Below, in pieces: positions 45,365-58,978 of a stretch of DNA of 64,000 bases. Numbering within the stretch: position 1 is the first letter of the stretch; each line of letters begins with the position of its first letter. Both the position numbers and the translations under genes were made by a program. Source of the stretch: Doryteuthis pealeii (Eukaryota > Mollusca > Cephalopoda > Myopsida > Loliginidae); the NCBI GenBank assembly GCA_023376005.1, contig CM042152.1:71266571-71330570 (forward strand), read 5' to 3'. The notes under the pieces were generated by a model. The model worked only from the letters and a program-made list of their open reading frames with translations. It was not told where the DNA came from and ran no database searches.

Positions 45365-48300
45365 CAACACCTCTGCACAAGTAGGATGTGACACAAGGTC
45401 AATTTCCTAAGCGTAGTTTAACAGGTTTGAATTCAGAGTTTTTCTTCTAGACTGGTTGCCTAACCAAGGTTAAAGAGCTCAGTTTTCTCATAGCTGGAGG
45501 GAGAATAATTGGATGCATAACTTTCCCAAGGGTATTGGTGCTATGTGAAATGCAAACAGCTTCATCCAAGATGTGAACTCTGGTCACCATGTTCATTTCC
45601 TACAATGATAGTCATGACACCATGCACCTCTATATAATATGATATATATATATATATATATATAGAGATATAGATATAGATATTACCAACCCCTCTGCAC
45701 AAATAGGATCAAACACATAGTCAATTTCTTAAGTGGAGTTTAATAGGTTTTAATTCAGAGTGTTCCTTCTCCTAGATTGGTTGCCTAACCAAGATTAAAG
45801 ACCTCAGTTCACCCTACTATTTAGCTAGGAGAGAATAGGTGGATGCATACATTTCCCAAGAGTATTACCACTATGTGAAAAGCAAACAGCCTCATTCAGG
45901 AATTGAAATTCTCCCGCTAACACTATTTCCTACGAAAATATCCATGACACCACATGCCTCCAAATATTATATAAGATTAATAAAACTGGACAAGAATAAT
46001 CTGCTGTCTGTTTATAGATGTTTAAAAAAAATCACTATTTGCTTTGGAGTAATTGTTAAACATTAATACAATATAAAATCCTTGTTTGCTGATGACATGA
46101 TACATATAAAAATTTATTACTTAGAGAATATCTTATCCATATTCATAATTGAAATGTTAACGAACAAATAATCAAAAGCAATAGTGACACCAATCCCCAG
46201 TTGCCAATACAACTTCTTTTCTCTTTTCATCAAAGAGTTCCTTCTTCCAAAGACCAACATTTAAGTAGTCAGAAATGGTTCAAGGGAGGTAACTCATAAT
46301 TCACCGTGATTGGATGCCACTCTTACCTAACCTGTTTGCCATGAATAGGATGTGACACAAGGTCACAAGTATGGGGCATCCAGCAAGGACTGAACTCGGT
46401 ATTCAGTAGTAATGAATCTGACAGACTAGCTTGCTAACAATTACACAATGATGGGATGAACATGTAGAAAAGTGTGTACATTTCATGGATTTAGGTAATT
46501 ATTTCTTCATTGTACTGAAAACTTTTCAGCACCCTTGTGTGTGTGTGTGTGTGTGTGTGTGTATTGTTGTTTCTGTCACATTTAAATTTAATTTTTACAC
46601 TTTTTGTTGTTGGCTAAGGCATGATTTTTAAATGGTTGGAAAAGTTTTGTAATTTACTGTACTTGAATATATTTTGGTTTGGTTTCTTGGTTTAATGACA
46701 TATCAACCTTCTTAGGTTATCTAATGCCAAAGCTAACCTTCTAGAACAGTAGTGGTACTATTTAACCCCTAGTTGTACAGTGAGGGGGGGTTCATACCTT
46801 TCCTAAGGGTATTAAACCAAAAGTAAATGGAATAGTCTGACTGGATTTCGAACTCATTTACTACGATTTCACAGTTCAACATATTACCAACTAAGCCAAT
46901 TTTGGATTAAAACAAGACTTGATATAAAGAAAAATATTTTATCATTATATAAACAACAACAACAAAAAAATGATTCATGTTAATTTTTTTTTCTTTTCTT
47001 TTTGTGATTGTAGATTTTGTCTCCAGTCCGAATGCTAAAGAGGTGCCTGTGTACCAACTCAGGAATAGATGTTTGGAGCCATTCCAAATGGCATTGGAGA
47101 CACGGACTAAAAGACTAAGCAACATGGCCATTAAAGGGATTGAGGTTGGTTTCTGTTTTCAACACATATTATTCTTTATCATATATACCCAACCCCTCCA
47201 CATGAGTAGGATGTGTAACAAGGTCAATTTCTTAAGCAGAGTTTAACAGGTTTGAATTAAGAATTTTCCTTCTTCTAGACCTGTTGCCATTCCAAGGTTA
47301 AACACCCATCCTATCCAACTATTTACCCATAGCTGGAAGGAGAGAATAGTTGAATACATACTTTTCCCAATTGTATTAGCACTATGTGAAATGCAACCAG
47401 CTTCAACTAGGATTTGAACTCTTGTTGCCATGTTCATTCCTATGTTTCTTTATCATATATATATATTTACCAACCCCTCCACATGAGCAGGATGTGACAC
47501 AAGGTCAATTTCTTAAGCAGGTTTGAAATCAGTTTTCCTTCTCGTAGACCGGTTGCCTAACCAAGGTTAAAGAGCCCAGTCTGCCTTACTATTTATCCAT
47601 AGCTGGAGGGAGAATAGGATTCATACCTTTGCCAAGGGTATTAGCACTAAGTGAAATGCAATTACCACATCCAGGATTTGAACTCGGGGTGACGAGTCCA
47701 TTTCCCATAACTTTAACCATTACACCATGTGCTTCCATTTCTTTATCATATAAGTTGTCATGAAATCCAATGTTAGTCTATTTTAAAATGAAACATAAAT
47801 CAATAAAAATAAAATATCTGTAAACTTGTTTACAGTAGATTGCATAAGTAATCAGTCATTTGTTGCTGACTAACAAAAATCTGTGTATAAGTTTTGGTAC
47901 ATCTGAACCATATGAAAAAAAGGTGCTATTCGCAGAATTGCATCGCCTTAAAAGACGCTAAAAATGTGACAGCTGAAAAAACAACCCGCTCTACGAATGA
48001 AGTCGATATTTTACCCCTTCCAGTCTTTTTTTGACAAGTAAATGTAAATATTTTAACCCTCCCCCTCTTTAAAATATTTCAATGCCTTCAAACTATATAA
48101 AAAAAATAATTTTTCGATAAAAAACGCCTTGAATCTGCTAAAAAATCTTTTTTTTTTTTTTCATTTCATTTTTTTTTTTTTTTTTTCGACAATCAATAAC
48201 AAATAAAAAAGTTAAAACATTTTTGGGGGGTATTTTTATTTTATTTTAATATAGTTATTTCCAACAAACCATAAAATAAATTTTTTTTTTTTAAATTAAA

Positions 48301-51300
48301 AATGACCTGGCATTTTTTTTTAATTAAAATATAAAAGTGTGGGTTGTTTTTTTCAGCTATCACCGCCTCGATTTTTTAAGGCAGGAGACTGGGATGCAAT
48401 TCTGCAAATAGCACAAAAAAAAAAAAAAAAGAAAAATAGAAAACATTTTTTTTTACAACTAATTTTTATTGCTTAACATTCTGAAGCACTTCTCAGGCAA
48501 TTTTTCAATTTTGAAAAAAATATTGATTTTTATTGGATTTTAGAAGAGGAGTCTTGTTTACAATGTTGATGCTATGTCAGCATATTAAGACAATGCTGAA
48601 TAAATGTAACATCACACCTTCAAGCGTGGAAGATCTGGCCTCCAACAGACAGGGTTGGCGAGACACCTGCTACACAGGCGCTAATAATGAGATAAACAGG
48701 ACTGCAGAGCGGTGACGTGCCCGTCATCATGAACACCAAATGTAGATGGGAATTTCCCCTGCAATGTGTGTGACCGCATCTGCAAGTCCAGAATTTGACT
48801 AATGACTAATGAGCCACCAAATGAAGACCTGGAGTGATATCATCGTCGTCGTCTGTGACGGACTTCGAAAAGAAAGAAAAGATACTGTCAAAACAGTCTC
48901 TGACCTCCTGACATGCATGTATACCAGTTATCTTATCATTTCCTAATAGTAGTAGGGGGAGGAAAATCCCTAATAGTACAAGTGGGAGAAAACTATCAAG
49001 ACCCAAGTTTCAATGACACCAGCACAATTTCAAAGTAGACCAAGGGAAAGCTAACTGGTATACATACATGTTGAAAAGTCAAAGATTATTTTGACATAGT
49101 ATTCATATATATAGAGAGAGACAATCATAATTAACATGGCAGACAGTAAATGAAGTTTGTGGGTGGAAAAGCACCTTGAGATCAAAGCTAAAAGCAGTCA
49201 GTCAAGAAGATAGACTTCTAAAGTGGGTAGAACACTTCAAGAAACTGCCCGGAAACGCTCCTAAAATTACAGATGATAATACTCAAAAAATCATTAATAG
49301 CCAACTAGAAATCAAGCTAACACTTTTTATGATGAATGAATTCCTAAAAACAATCAAAAGTAGAAAAGTTGTTGGCCTTGACAAAATACACCCTGAAGTA
49401 TGGAAAACAAGGAAATTTGATGACATACTTCTACAATTATACAATGCAGTGTATAAACAAAATACAATAGAAACATGGATGAAAGGCTACATCCTCCATT
49501 CTTGAAGAAAGGTGACCTCGGAATCACTAGGAACTACAGAGGTATAATTCTTACTACCATAGTTGCTAAGGTTTATAATGCTCTTCTTAATTGCATCCAA
49601 ACTGAAGTAAAGAAAATCCTTAGGAAAAATATAATTGGGTTTCATAGAACTCAATCCATAACTTCTCAGATTCTGACTATTCGTCAAATCATAGAAGGAA
49701 TATGAGCAAAAAATCTTGAGGCAACACTTTTATTTGTCAATTTCTCTAATTGTCTCTTTAACTTGTCTGTGAGTTTGGATTTCCATATGACGGATAATTT
49801 ATTTATAGCAGTCCATGCCTTTCCTATGCGTGCATTAACATCGCTTTCTGTGGATGATATATTACTGCTTAGGTGCTAAAATTGTTCTACTAAGTTTAGG
49901 AGTTTGCCATCGAGAGTTGAGATGTCTCTTTTGTTTTTAAAAGATATGAACTCAGTTTTATCGAAGTTTACGTATAGGTCGATGTTTTGTGCTGCCTTTT
50001 CTAGGTTGTGTAGCAGGGATTCGGCTTGTGCAGGTATATTTGTGAGGAGTGCCAGATCATCAGCATAGTCTGCATCCGTAATAGTCTGTGTGGGATATCG
50101 ATAAACAAACAGCCGTCCCTATCACTCATTGTTCTCGGGAAGTCCTCTACTCAGCATCCAATATCCACACAAAGCTGGTCAATGTACGTCTTTGCTGGTT
50201 GGCCCACACTGGCATGTCCATGTGCTAGCTTTCACAGGAGGATGTCACTTATGATTTTGTCCTTGCTTCTCCGGCAGTGTCCTGCGTGTCTTGTCCGTCA
50301 TACTCGGATGGTTTGGGTGATATGGGGCAGGTGGCTGTACAGATGTTTTCTCGTGGGGTGTTATTTCCATGATTTGTTTAAGATCGCATGCAGCATTCTA
50401 GTGCAGCTCCCATCTAGCTTATTCTCTAGGCGCTTCATTAGAGTCCACGTTGTACAGCCGTACAGCAGCACTAACACTACAACAGCTTGGAAGAATTCTC
50501 TTTAACTTGTCTGTGAGTTTGGATTTCCATATGGCTGATAATTTATTTATAGTGGTCCATGCCTTTCCTCTGCGTGCATTAACATCGCTTTCTGTGGATG
50601 AGATATTACTGCCTAGGTACTTAAATTGTTCTACTAAGTTTAGGAGTTTGCCATCAAGAGTTGAGATGTCTCTTTTGTTTTTAAAAGATATGAACTCAGT
50701 TTTATCAGAGTTTGCATATAGGACGATGTTTCGTGCTGCCTTTTCTAGGCTGTGTAGCAGGGATTTGGCTTGTGCATGTGTATTTGTGAGGAGTGCCAAT
50801 CATCAGCATAGTCTGCATCCGTAATAGTCTGTGCGGGATATCGATAAACAAACAGCCGTCCCTATCACTCATTGTTCTCGGGAGGTCCTCTACTTAGCAT
50901 CCAATATCCACACAGAGCTGGTCAATGTACGTCTTTGCCAGATCATCAGCATAGTCCGCATCCGTAATAGTCTGTTTTAAATATAAATTTAAATATATTT
51001 TCAGTAAAGGTATACAAGAATGAGCAAAAATTTTAGTAAGTTCTAGAAAATTTTCCATCAGCACTGAATTGACCTGGAAATGTTCTGGAAAATGGGGAAA
51101 TTTCAAAATGTCATTACCCAGGCCACAAAAGAAGAGTTTGAAGAGAAAAATAGATCTTTTCCATTTGTCTTAGGTATCAGCAATCGGGAAATAATACATT
51201 CTGCCCGGGAACAAGAAGTAGTAAAAAATTTGTTATAAGCATTACAAAGATGCTGATAGTACATGTCCTGCGTCACTGACGCAGAAAAATCTAAAAAGAC

Positions 51301-54300
51301 TCAGAAAAATCATATCCATGCGTCATAGTGTTTTTTTGTTTTTTTCCACCACTTCCAGCTAACTGTAAATACATTTCAATATTTTCTTGGAAACAATTAC
51401 ACTGTATGGGGTACAAAGTAGGGGTTAGATGGCTTTAGTTGTTCATAAATAAAAACTCTCTAATTCATTAAGAAACTTTAGTTGGGATCCATTAAATTTC
51501 CCGGGGACTCATTCAAATCAAATACATGCATCCCAGAACACAGTAAGTTAAAAAGCTATCAGCATCACTGGCATTATGCAAAGCATAAAAGCAAAGTTTG
51601 AAGAGAAAAATTGATCTTTTCTATTTATTGTAAGCATCAACAATTGGGAAATAATACTTTCTGCCTGGGAACAAGAAAAAAGCAAAAGTTTTGTTACATA
51701 GTGTAATGGTTTTTATGTTTGCTTGAACAGAAAATAAATAAAACCTAGAAATATCACATCAATTATGTATAATGCTGTGTTTTAGCTTGAAAACTTCTCG
51801 CTCATAAACATAACTAAAGTAATAATTACAAATAATTACATTCAGCTGAATGATGTAATACAATAGGATAATTTGATGGAAGTAAATGTTTGTTCTAGTT
51901 ATGAAAAGCCTGTTTGATACATCCTAAATAAACAGTAGATTATCATATGAAGAAGTAGTGGACATATGTCAAATGCTGGATGAATTTACAAGAGAATTTT
52001 TTTTCTAATTGTTTAGGAATAATACTTTCCATAATCCAGAAATCACTGGTTCTTAAGGTCTAAAAATAATTGCATATGGAGATGTTAATATGATGGTGAA
52101 TAAATCATCTACATTTAGATTTATTGTTTTGGGAGGCACACATGATGTAATGGTTATCATTGTAGGAAATGGACATGGTGACAAGAGTTCAAATTCTGAA
52201 TGAGGCTCTTTGTATTTCACATACTGGTTGCCATACTAAGGCTAAATACTTGGGATAGGTATACATCCAACTATTCTCCGTCCAGCTATGGGTAAATATT
52301 AAGACAGATTGGCTCTTTAGCCTTAATATGGCAACCAGTCTAGGAAAAGGAAAACTCTGAATTTAAACCTGTTAAACTCTGTTTTAAAAAATGACCTTGT
52401 GTCATATCCTAATTGTATAGAGGGGTTGGGTAAATACATAGATGTATTGCTTTGAATATTAATAATACAATAGTACCTTTTTTTTTTCTAAAAGTTTGCA
52501 CTTTTTATTGAGGGGTTTGTTAAAAAAAATATGCACTTTTTATTGAGGGGTTTGTTAAAAAAAAATATGCACTTTTTATTGAGGGGTTTGTTAAAAAAAA
52601 TATGCACTTTTTATTGAGGGGTTTGTTAAAAAAAAATAGGATTGGGAAAGATGGTTGATGCATTGCTACTTTGCATTTTACAACAACAAATACAAAAAAT
52701 ATGATTGTTGTTTGGTTAGCATTATTTATATAAAATAAATATATCTTATACTTACTTCAGTTGACTATTCCAAGTGTAAAAGCAAGAATTTCTTCAAATT
52801 TCTTAAGCAGACTATATAGAATTAAACTATTGAAATCTCAAACCGAAAGTAAAATCTGTTGCTCTTGAATATTTTGAAGTAAGCCTACAGTTACCATATT
52901 TAGCTGCACAATGAGAAAGCCTTTAGTAAAGAATGCCATGGCTCAGACCCAAACAAACACACAAAAACTTACATATATATATAATGACAAATCCAGCTCC
53001 CAAACACATATACACATACTCATTCACTTTTGACCCATCCCTTATCATCCAACATTCTGACCAAACACCTGCATCTCCACATAACACTCCCCATTTAGAG
53101 GGAAGAAAATCCACTACCCCCCCCCGCTACCCTGCCCCTACTGAAAACCTACTGTTTTTCACCATTCTGAAAATGTCCTTCATTGAAGCTTGAACTAGGC
53201 TTTTGGTCCTGATGATGGTCTAAATGGCCGAAACGTTGCATCGTCGACAATAAACATCCAGTTTCCATAACATCCCGTGTTTGTCTACTTTTCTCCATAT
53301 ATATATATATAGATATAATTAATAAATAAATATATATTTGTTTGTGTATATATATATTACATGAAAATTCTATCTGTGACCTTAGGTTTCATGCCCCGTC
53401 TTTTTCGGCAATCATCAGGCAGAATGGATAAAGTTTTTGAGAAATCAAAAAAATCAGAAAAAAAACTTTCTCAGTTCTGCCTGATAATTGCCGAAAAAGA
53501 CAGTATGTGACCTGTATGAAAGACGGGTCACAGATAGAATGTTCATGTAATTAAATATATATACACAAACTAATATATATTTATTTATTATTATATAATA
53601 GCTCTATCACAGATATTGAGCACTCTCCTAATAATACCGCAAATATTGGCCCACCACTGACTCACCAAGTTCAAAGTTCTGTGAAGGCTTCCAAGTTTGA
53701 CAAGAAACACCTGAATAAGGATGGAGGGCACATAAGCGGAAACATTGTGTATATAACAATAAAAATGAGGACAGTAGTCTGAAAAATCCAAATAATGTAG
53801 ATTATCAAGCCTCATCTGAAAAATTCAGACAGACAAATTAAACAAAGTAGTAATACTTGTGTTTATGTGTTGTTGTTTGTTTATCATCTTGTAGCCTGAA
53901 TTGCAGCCAGTAGAAATGAGAAAAAGTCATTACCATTTAAATCTAGATTATTTCTGAGTTGGAACACAGCCAAAGCCATATATATATATATCTGATGATC
54001 CCTTAGAGTAAATAGTCTAGCCAAAACATTTCAATGTGAAGCTGAAAATAAAAAGGACTGTTATATATTTATCTCTAACTGACCTTTTAATCTCTTGTAT
54101 TTCATCATCTCTTTGTCTGATTGTATATAAACAATAAATCAATGAATATACAAAGAATACATTCCCCCGGACCATAAGGCCTTTGGGCTCTATGACCAGT
54201 GGTTTCAGCCACTGGACTGGGTAGTGTAGAATAATCATACTAAGTCCAATTACCATCGAATTGGCAAGACAAGACAGCAAGCAGTCGTAACTCAAATACG

Positions 54301-55413
54301 ATTCTGGTTTGCTGTAAAGACTACTGCAAAATGGCAGGATTTATGGAGCCTCAGAGGATCATACAAACCAAGCAGCCAATCAGGACTCAGGGAATGGAAT
54401 CACCCAAATGCATGAGTGGACTGTTCTGAATTCCCATAAGTACCAGTTGTCTTGACACTGGTTCAGTTGTGCTTGGCCAGTCACATTGTTCAAACCAATA
54501 GTAGACTGACTGACTGACTTCAATAGATAGGAATTAAATTAATGCCAGGACCCCCTCCCCTCGGGCAACACTTGGCCCCTTGATTTAAAGAGGCAGGTCT
54601 GAGTTTATTGCCCAGTGCCCGAGGTGCCCCTTTAGAGAGAATGCTGAGGGTTCCATGCATTTTTTGTTCTTGCCATACCATGAGCTTTGGTTCATGGGTG
54701 GCCCCCAAAAAAACGTACCTTTGTGCCTGAGCCGCAAGGTGGGATGCGGGAAAATATCATAAAGAAAATATTTTGTTTCACCACTGTCAAATTAAAAGGA
54801 AACTTTATAAACATATAATAAAATATTAATTTCTATTTTGCATGATCAAAAATTGATACTTCAATTATATTCAAATATTGTTACATATAACTAACGCACA
54901 CACACACACATATATGTATGTATTTTTCCCAACCCCTCTGCATAAGCAGGATGCAATACAAGGTCAATTTTTCAGCAGAGTTTAATAGGTTTAAATTCAG
55001 AGTTTTCCTTCTCTTAGACTGGTTGCCATACCAAGGTTTAAAGAGCCCAGTCTATCCTACTATTTACCCATAACTGGAAGGAGAATAGCTGGATTCATAC
55101 CTTTCCCAAGAGTATTAGCACTGAAATGCAACCATTCTCATCAAAGATTTGAACTTTGTTCGCCGTGTCCATTTCCTATGGTAATAACCATTAATATTTG
55201 CTATGTATAATATGTCTTATAATGTGTTGCCTTGTCCACCAGGGAACATATGTACTAGGTTGATGTGTTTTGGTGCATGCCTCTTAGTAGAAGAAGAACA
55301 GTAATGTCAAGTCTTGTAAACATTTTATTTGTTTATTATTTCCAGAAACCAGTTAGAGGTACCAATTGTAGGTATTCCCTAGTCAAACAGACCTAGTTCA
55401 CTTCTTCTGAGGG

Positions 55414-55444
<31 letters not shown>

Positions 55445-58400
55445 GCTCACTTTCTCTACTGGTTTTTAAGTGAATCTTTTATGTAGGACTTTTTTATTTA
55501 TATCATCTTGTATGGGACATTATGTTTATCCTACATCTCTTCTTATCAAAGAGGCCCTTTCCAATCAATTGGCTGGTCACGTCAAGCCCTAGCATCTATA
55601 TGATTGTCCCAACCCGATTGCTTTTATGGCAAACCACCAACCCTTTTTATCATATATGTGCTAGAAGGCAGTGGCTTAGGGTCTTGGTGTCCTGGGTATG
55701 ACATTAAACTACATCGAATGGTGAAGTTCCAATTCTGGAGCTTTGGGAAATATGGAGTACCTCTTCATCGCCATGACTCCCAGGACCACTTTGACATAGA
55801 GTGGTTGTACCTTTTAGGGTCTCATCTGTGGATTAGATAGAATAAAATGAGTTAACAAAAAATGTGTTTAAAAAAAAAAATTTTTTTAATTTTTCAGTAA
55901 CCATCAAGAATGAATAAAACAATGTAGTCGGCATGAAATGACCCAACAAGCCATAAAATCCAACCAACCAACCTCTTCTTAATTTTCAATGCATTTCTAT
56001 AGTAAAATCATTTACCCTATGCATATGATAGCCCTATTCTCTGAGTATTATTTCAATTAATATCTGAACAATTCCTATTTTATCTGATTTCTAATGCATA
56101 GCATATATCTTGCTGAGAATTGCAAATCTATATGCTGAATAAATTGTAATGAAATAAAGAACATCAAACAGAGAAACCTTATTTAGGCTTTATTCAGCAT
56201 ATAGTTAGTTAGTATAAAAATTACTTATTTATAAGCATGAACAATCCATTTTACAAAGATAGGCAGGGGGAGGGGGTTAATGTTCACCACAAGTATTAAC
56301 ACTTATTCCAAAGATTTTAGGTAAATAATTTACTTTATACCTCACTGTATATTAAATGTTATTAATAAGTTTGTTGCAAAATTATATTTTCATACAATTC
56401 AACTCTTTCTCTTTTATTGTTTTCTCCAGTTGATTCTTCAAGATAACCAATTCCAGTCTGCGATGGAAAGTGAAAGTGAAGAACAACGGCTTCCTTTCCA
56501 AATCTTGAAGACGATATACACCACACCACACTTACAAGAAGATGCACAGATAGAAATAATCAAGGTATTAACTTTTGCCTTTATATATCTTCTCTTAGAA
56601 CTGAATTATTGTATCTTTTTTTACCCTTGTGTATGATCTTATTGGGTTTTTTAATATGATATGATGTATGTGTATGATCTTATGTAAGGTATTATGATCT
56701 ACAAGGTTCATTAAATAAATAAAGGGAATATTTTTAAAAAAGCACAATTTTTTTTTTTTTTTTTTTTTTTTTCATAATTTTTTCTGTAAATGTAAATTCT
56801 GCATTATTCAGGATTGGTTTATAGCAAAAATGATTTTAATCTGGCAAAAATATTTGTTTGAGGCTGTTCAAAATGACAGCAAATCAAACAGTGTGTAATT
56901 GACAAATCTAAATACAGTGGTATGTTAACTTACGAGTGTTTCAACTTAGGAGTTGTACGAGTTATGAGCTGTCACCTATGTGATTTTTTTTTTTTTTTTT
57001 TTTTTTGCTTTTTTTGAGAACAAAAATTTGAGGTATGAGCGAGCTTCAGATATGCTTATTTTAATAAGTTCACTAAAAACATTTAAGTTTCCAAATGTAT
57101 TGCACCAAAGAAAAATATCATTAATAAAAAAAAAAAAACATTAAATCATACAGTACATAATTCATTACATTCTATTTTTTATGTTTTTATACAATAAAGT
57201 GCTATTTTTCTTATTTAAGAAAATGTAGGGGTGGGAGTAAGAGGTTAATGGAATTTCAGTTTATTTCAATGTGGAAAATTGATTTGATATACAAGGAAAT
57301 TGAATTACGAGCAGAAACAAATTATATTTTTAAGTTAAGGTACCACTGTATTTATAAATAAGTGAATTTAATATTTTGAATAATTTTCACCTAATGTGAT
57401 TATGGTCAAGTCACACTGAAAATACTGGTTCCTGTTAGATCACTGAAGTTAAACAGTGATGAGCCTGTTCAGTACTTAGATGAGTGACCGTTTAAACAAT
57501 AGCAGGTCCTGTAAGGTACTGTAAGCAAACTGAGTCATTAGTTAATCAAAATGACTTGATTTGGCATTAAATGCCCCGAAAAGTGTTGATATGCTGTAAA
57601 ACAAACCAACCAACCTAATAATGTGTCAAAATAATCTGCTTTTTTTGTTCTATAATTAAATTTTAGAATCCGTTTATTCATGAAAGTTCAAGAAAAATTG
57701 TTTGGGAACAGCTAATGATTTTCTGTTTTACTATGAATGCAATCTGATTAATTTGCTATCTAATTTTTTCATTAACTAATATTTCATAAATGTTGTATCT
57801 GACTTTCCTATTTTTTTCTCTTTTCAGTTGCTTTTAAACATGTCTTTATCATCTGCCTGGTGTGTCAATTCTAAAGTGATCACTGAAAGCTCACAGGTTA
57901 GAAATGAATCTTTTTATTGCATTTAATACTGACATTTTGTCCGATTAAGGTTATCTAAATAAAATAAAAAACAAGCTATTAAATACACTGATTTAGAATT
58001 GTGACTCTGTTTGATCCAAGTTCCTTTGAACTGGTCTCATCATTTTTGTAGTAGTAAAGTATAGTAGGTGGAGCGACCTATTGTCAGTAGCAGCTGGACA
58101 GTGAGGGAGTCTATTTCCTTTTGACTAACACTAGACCAAGGAAATCGTTTCTGTATCTGAGGTGGAGTGCCACACCTACCATCAGCTCCTTACTTTACTA
58201 CACAGATCCAAGGTGTACTAATGCACTGAGTTGGTGAGGGACAGTATCAAACCTGGAACCTTGGGGTTCTGAGGCATATGTTCTACCGACTGAGTCCAAT
58301 TCTTGTTGTATTTCATTAAACAGGGTTTTGTTATTCATATATTTTTGTTTAACTGGACTTTTTTCTTGTGTTTTTTTTTTTAAATTTTTATTGTTTTAAA

Positions 58401-58924
58401 CAATGTTTCATCCATAAAATACTGTTGTATACCCACTTACTGAATCAGGTATATACTTATAAAGAGAGTTCTTATAGGACGATGAAAAGGGTGGGAGACA
58501 TTTGTATAACCTCTCCCACATTTTTAAAGTCTTTATCTCTTACTTACTTGCTTTAGTAGTTCGAGTAGCTGGCTGGTACTTTAATCTGTCTCTTGCATAG
58601 CTGGGACATTTCTAAAGATGCTGGTCTGACTTTATTTCTTCTTTCTAGTTCTGGTTCTGTAGAAGTTGGTTCGCCATTAGTTCACAAAGACGACATAACA
58701 CTTATATCTTAAGTGATCAAAGTTTTAAAATCTCTCAAGAGTCACTTACTTAAATTAGATATTCTTTCTTGTAGAATATGAGATATTTTGACCAAAACTA
58801 TCATGGACTGCTTTCCAAAGTTGTTTTTTTGTTTTTATCTTTGCATAACTTTAAGATGGTTGTTTCTTCTTGTCAGTCAGAATCAGAAGGAATCAAAGAA
58901 ATTTGATGCTTGCAATTCCATCCA

Positions 58925-58978
<54 letters not shown>

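Noticed and set aside
50026..50824. Two long plus-strand frames (159 and 124 codons)
   Set aside because: They are antisense shadows of the minus-strand LINE reverse transcriptase fragments, which carry the real YADD motif.
57420..57500. Possible functional 5S rRNA gene
   Set aside because: Only the 3' half matches, with many substitutions and a fused SINE tail; similar truncated copies exist, so it is a SINE.
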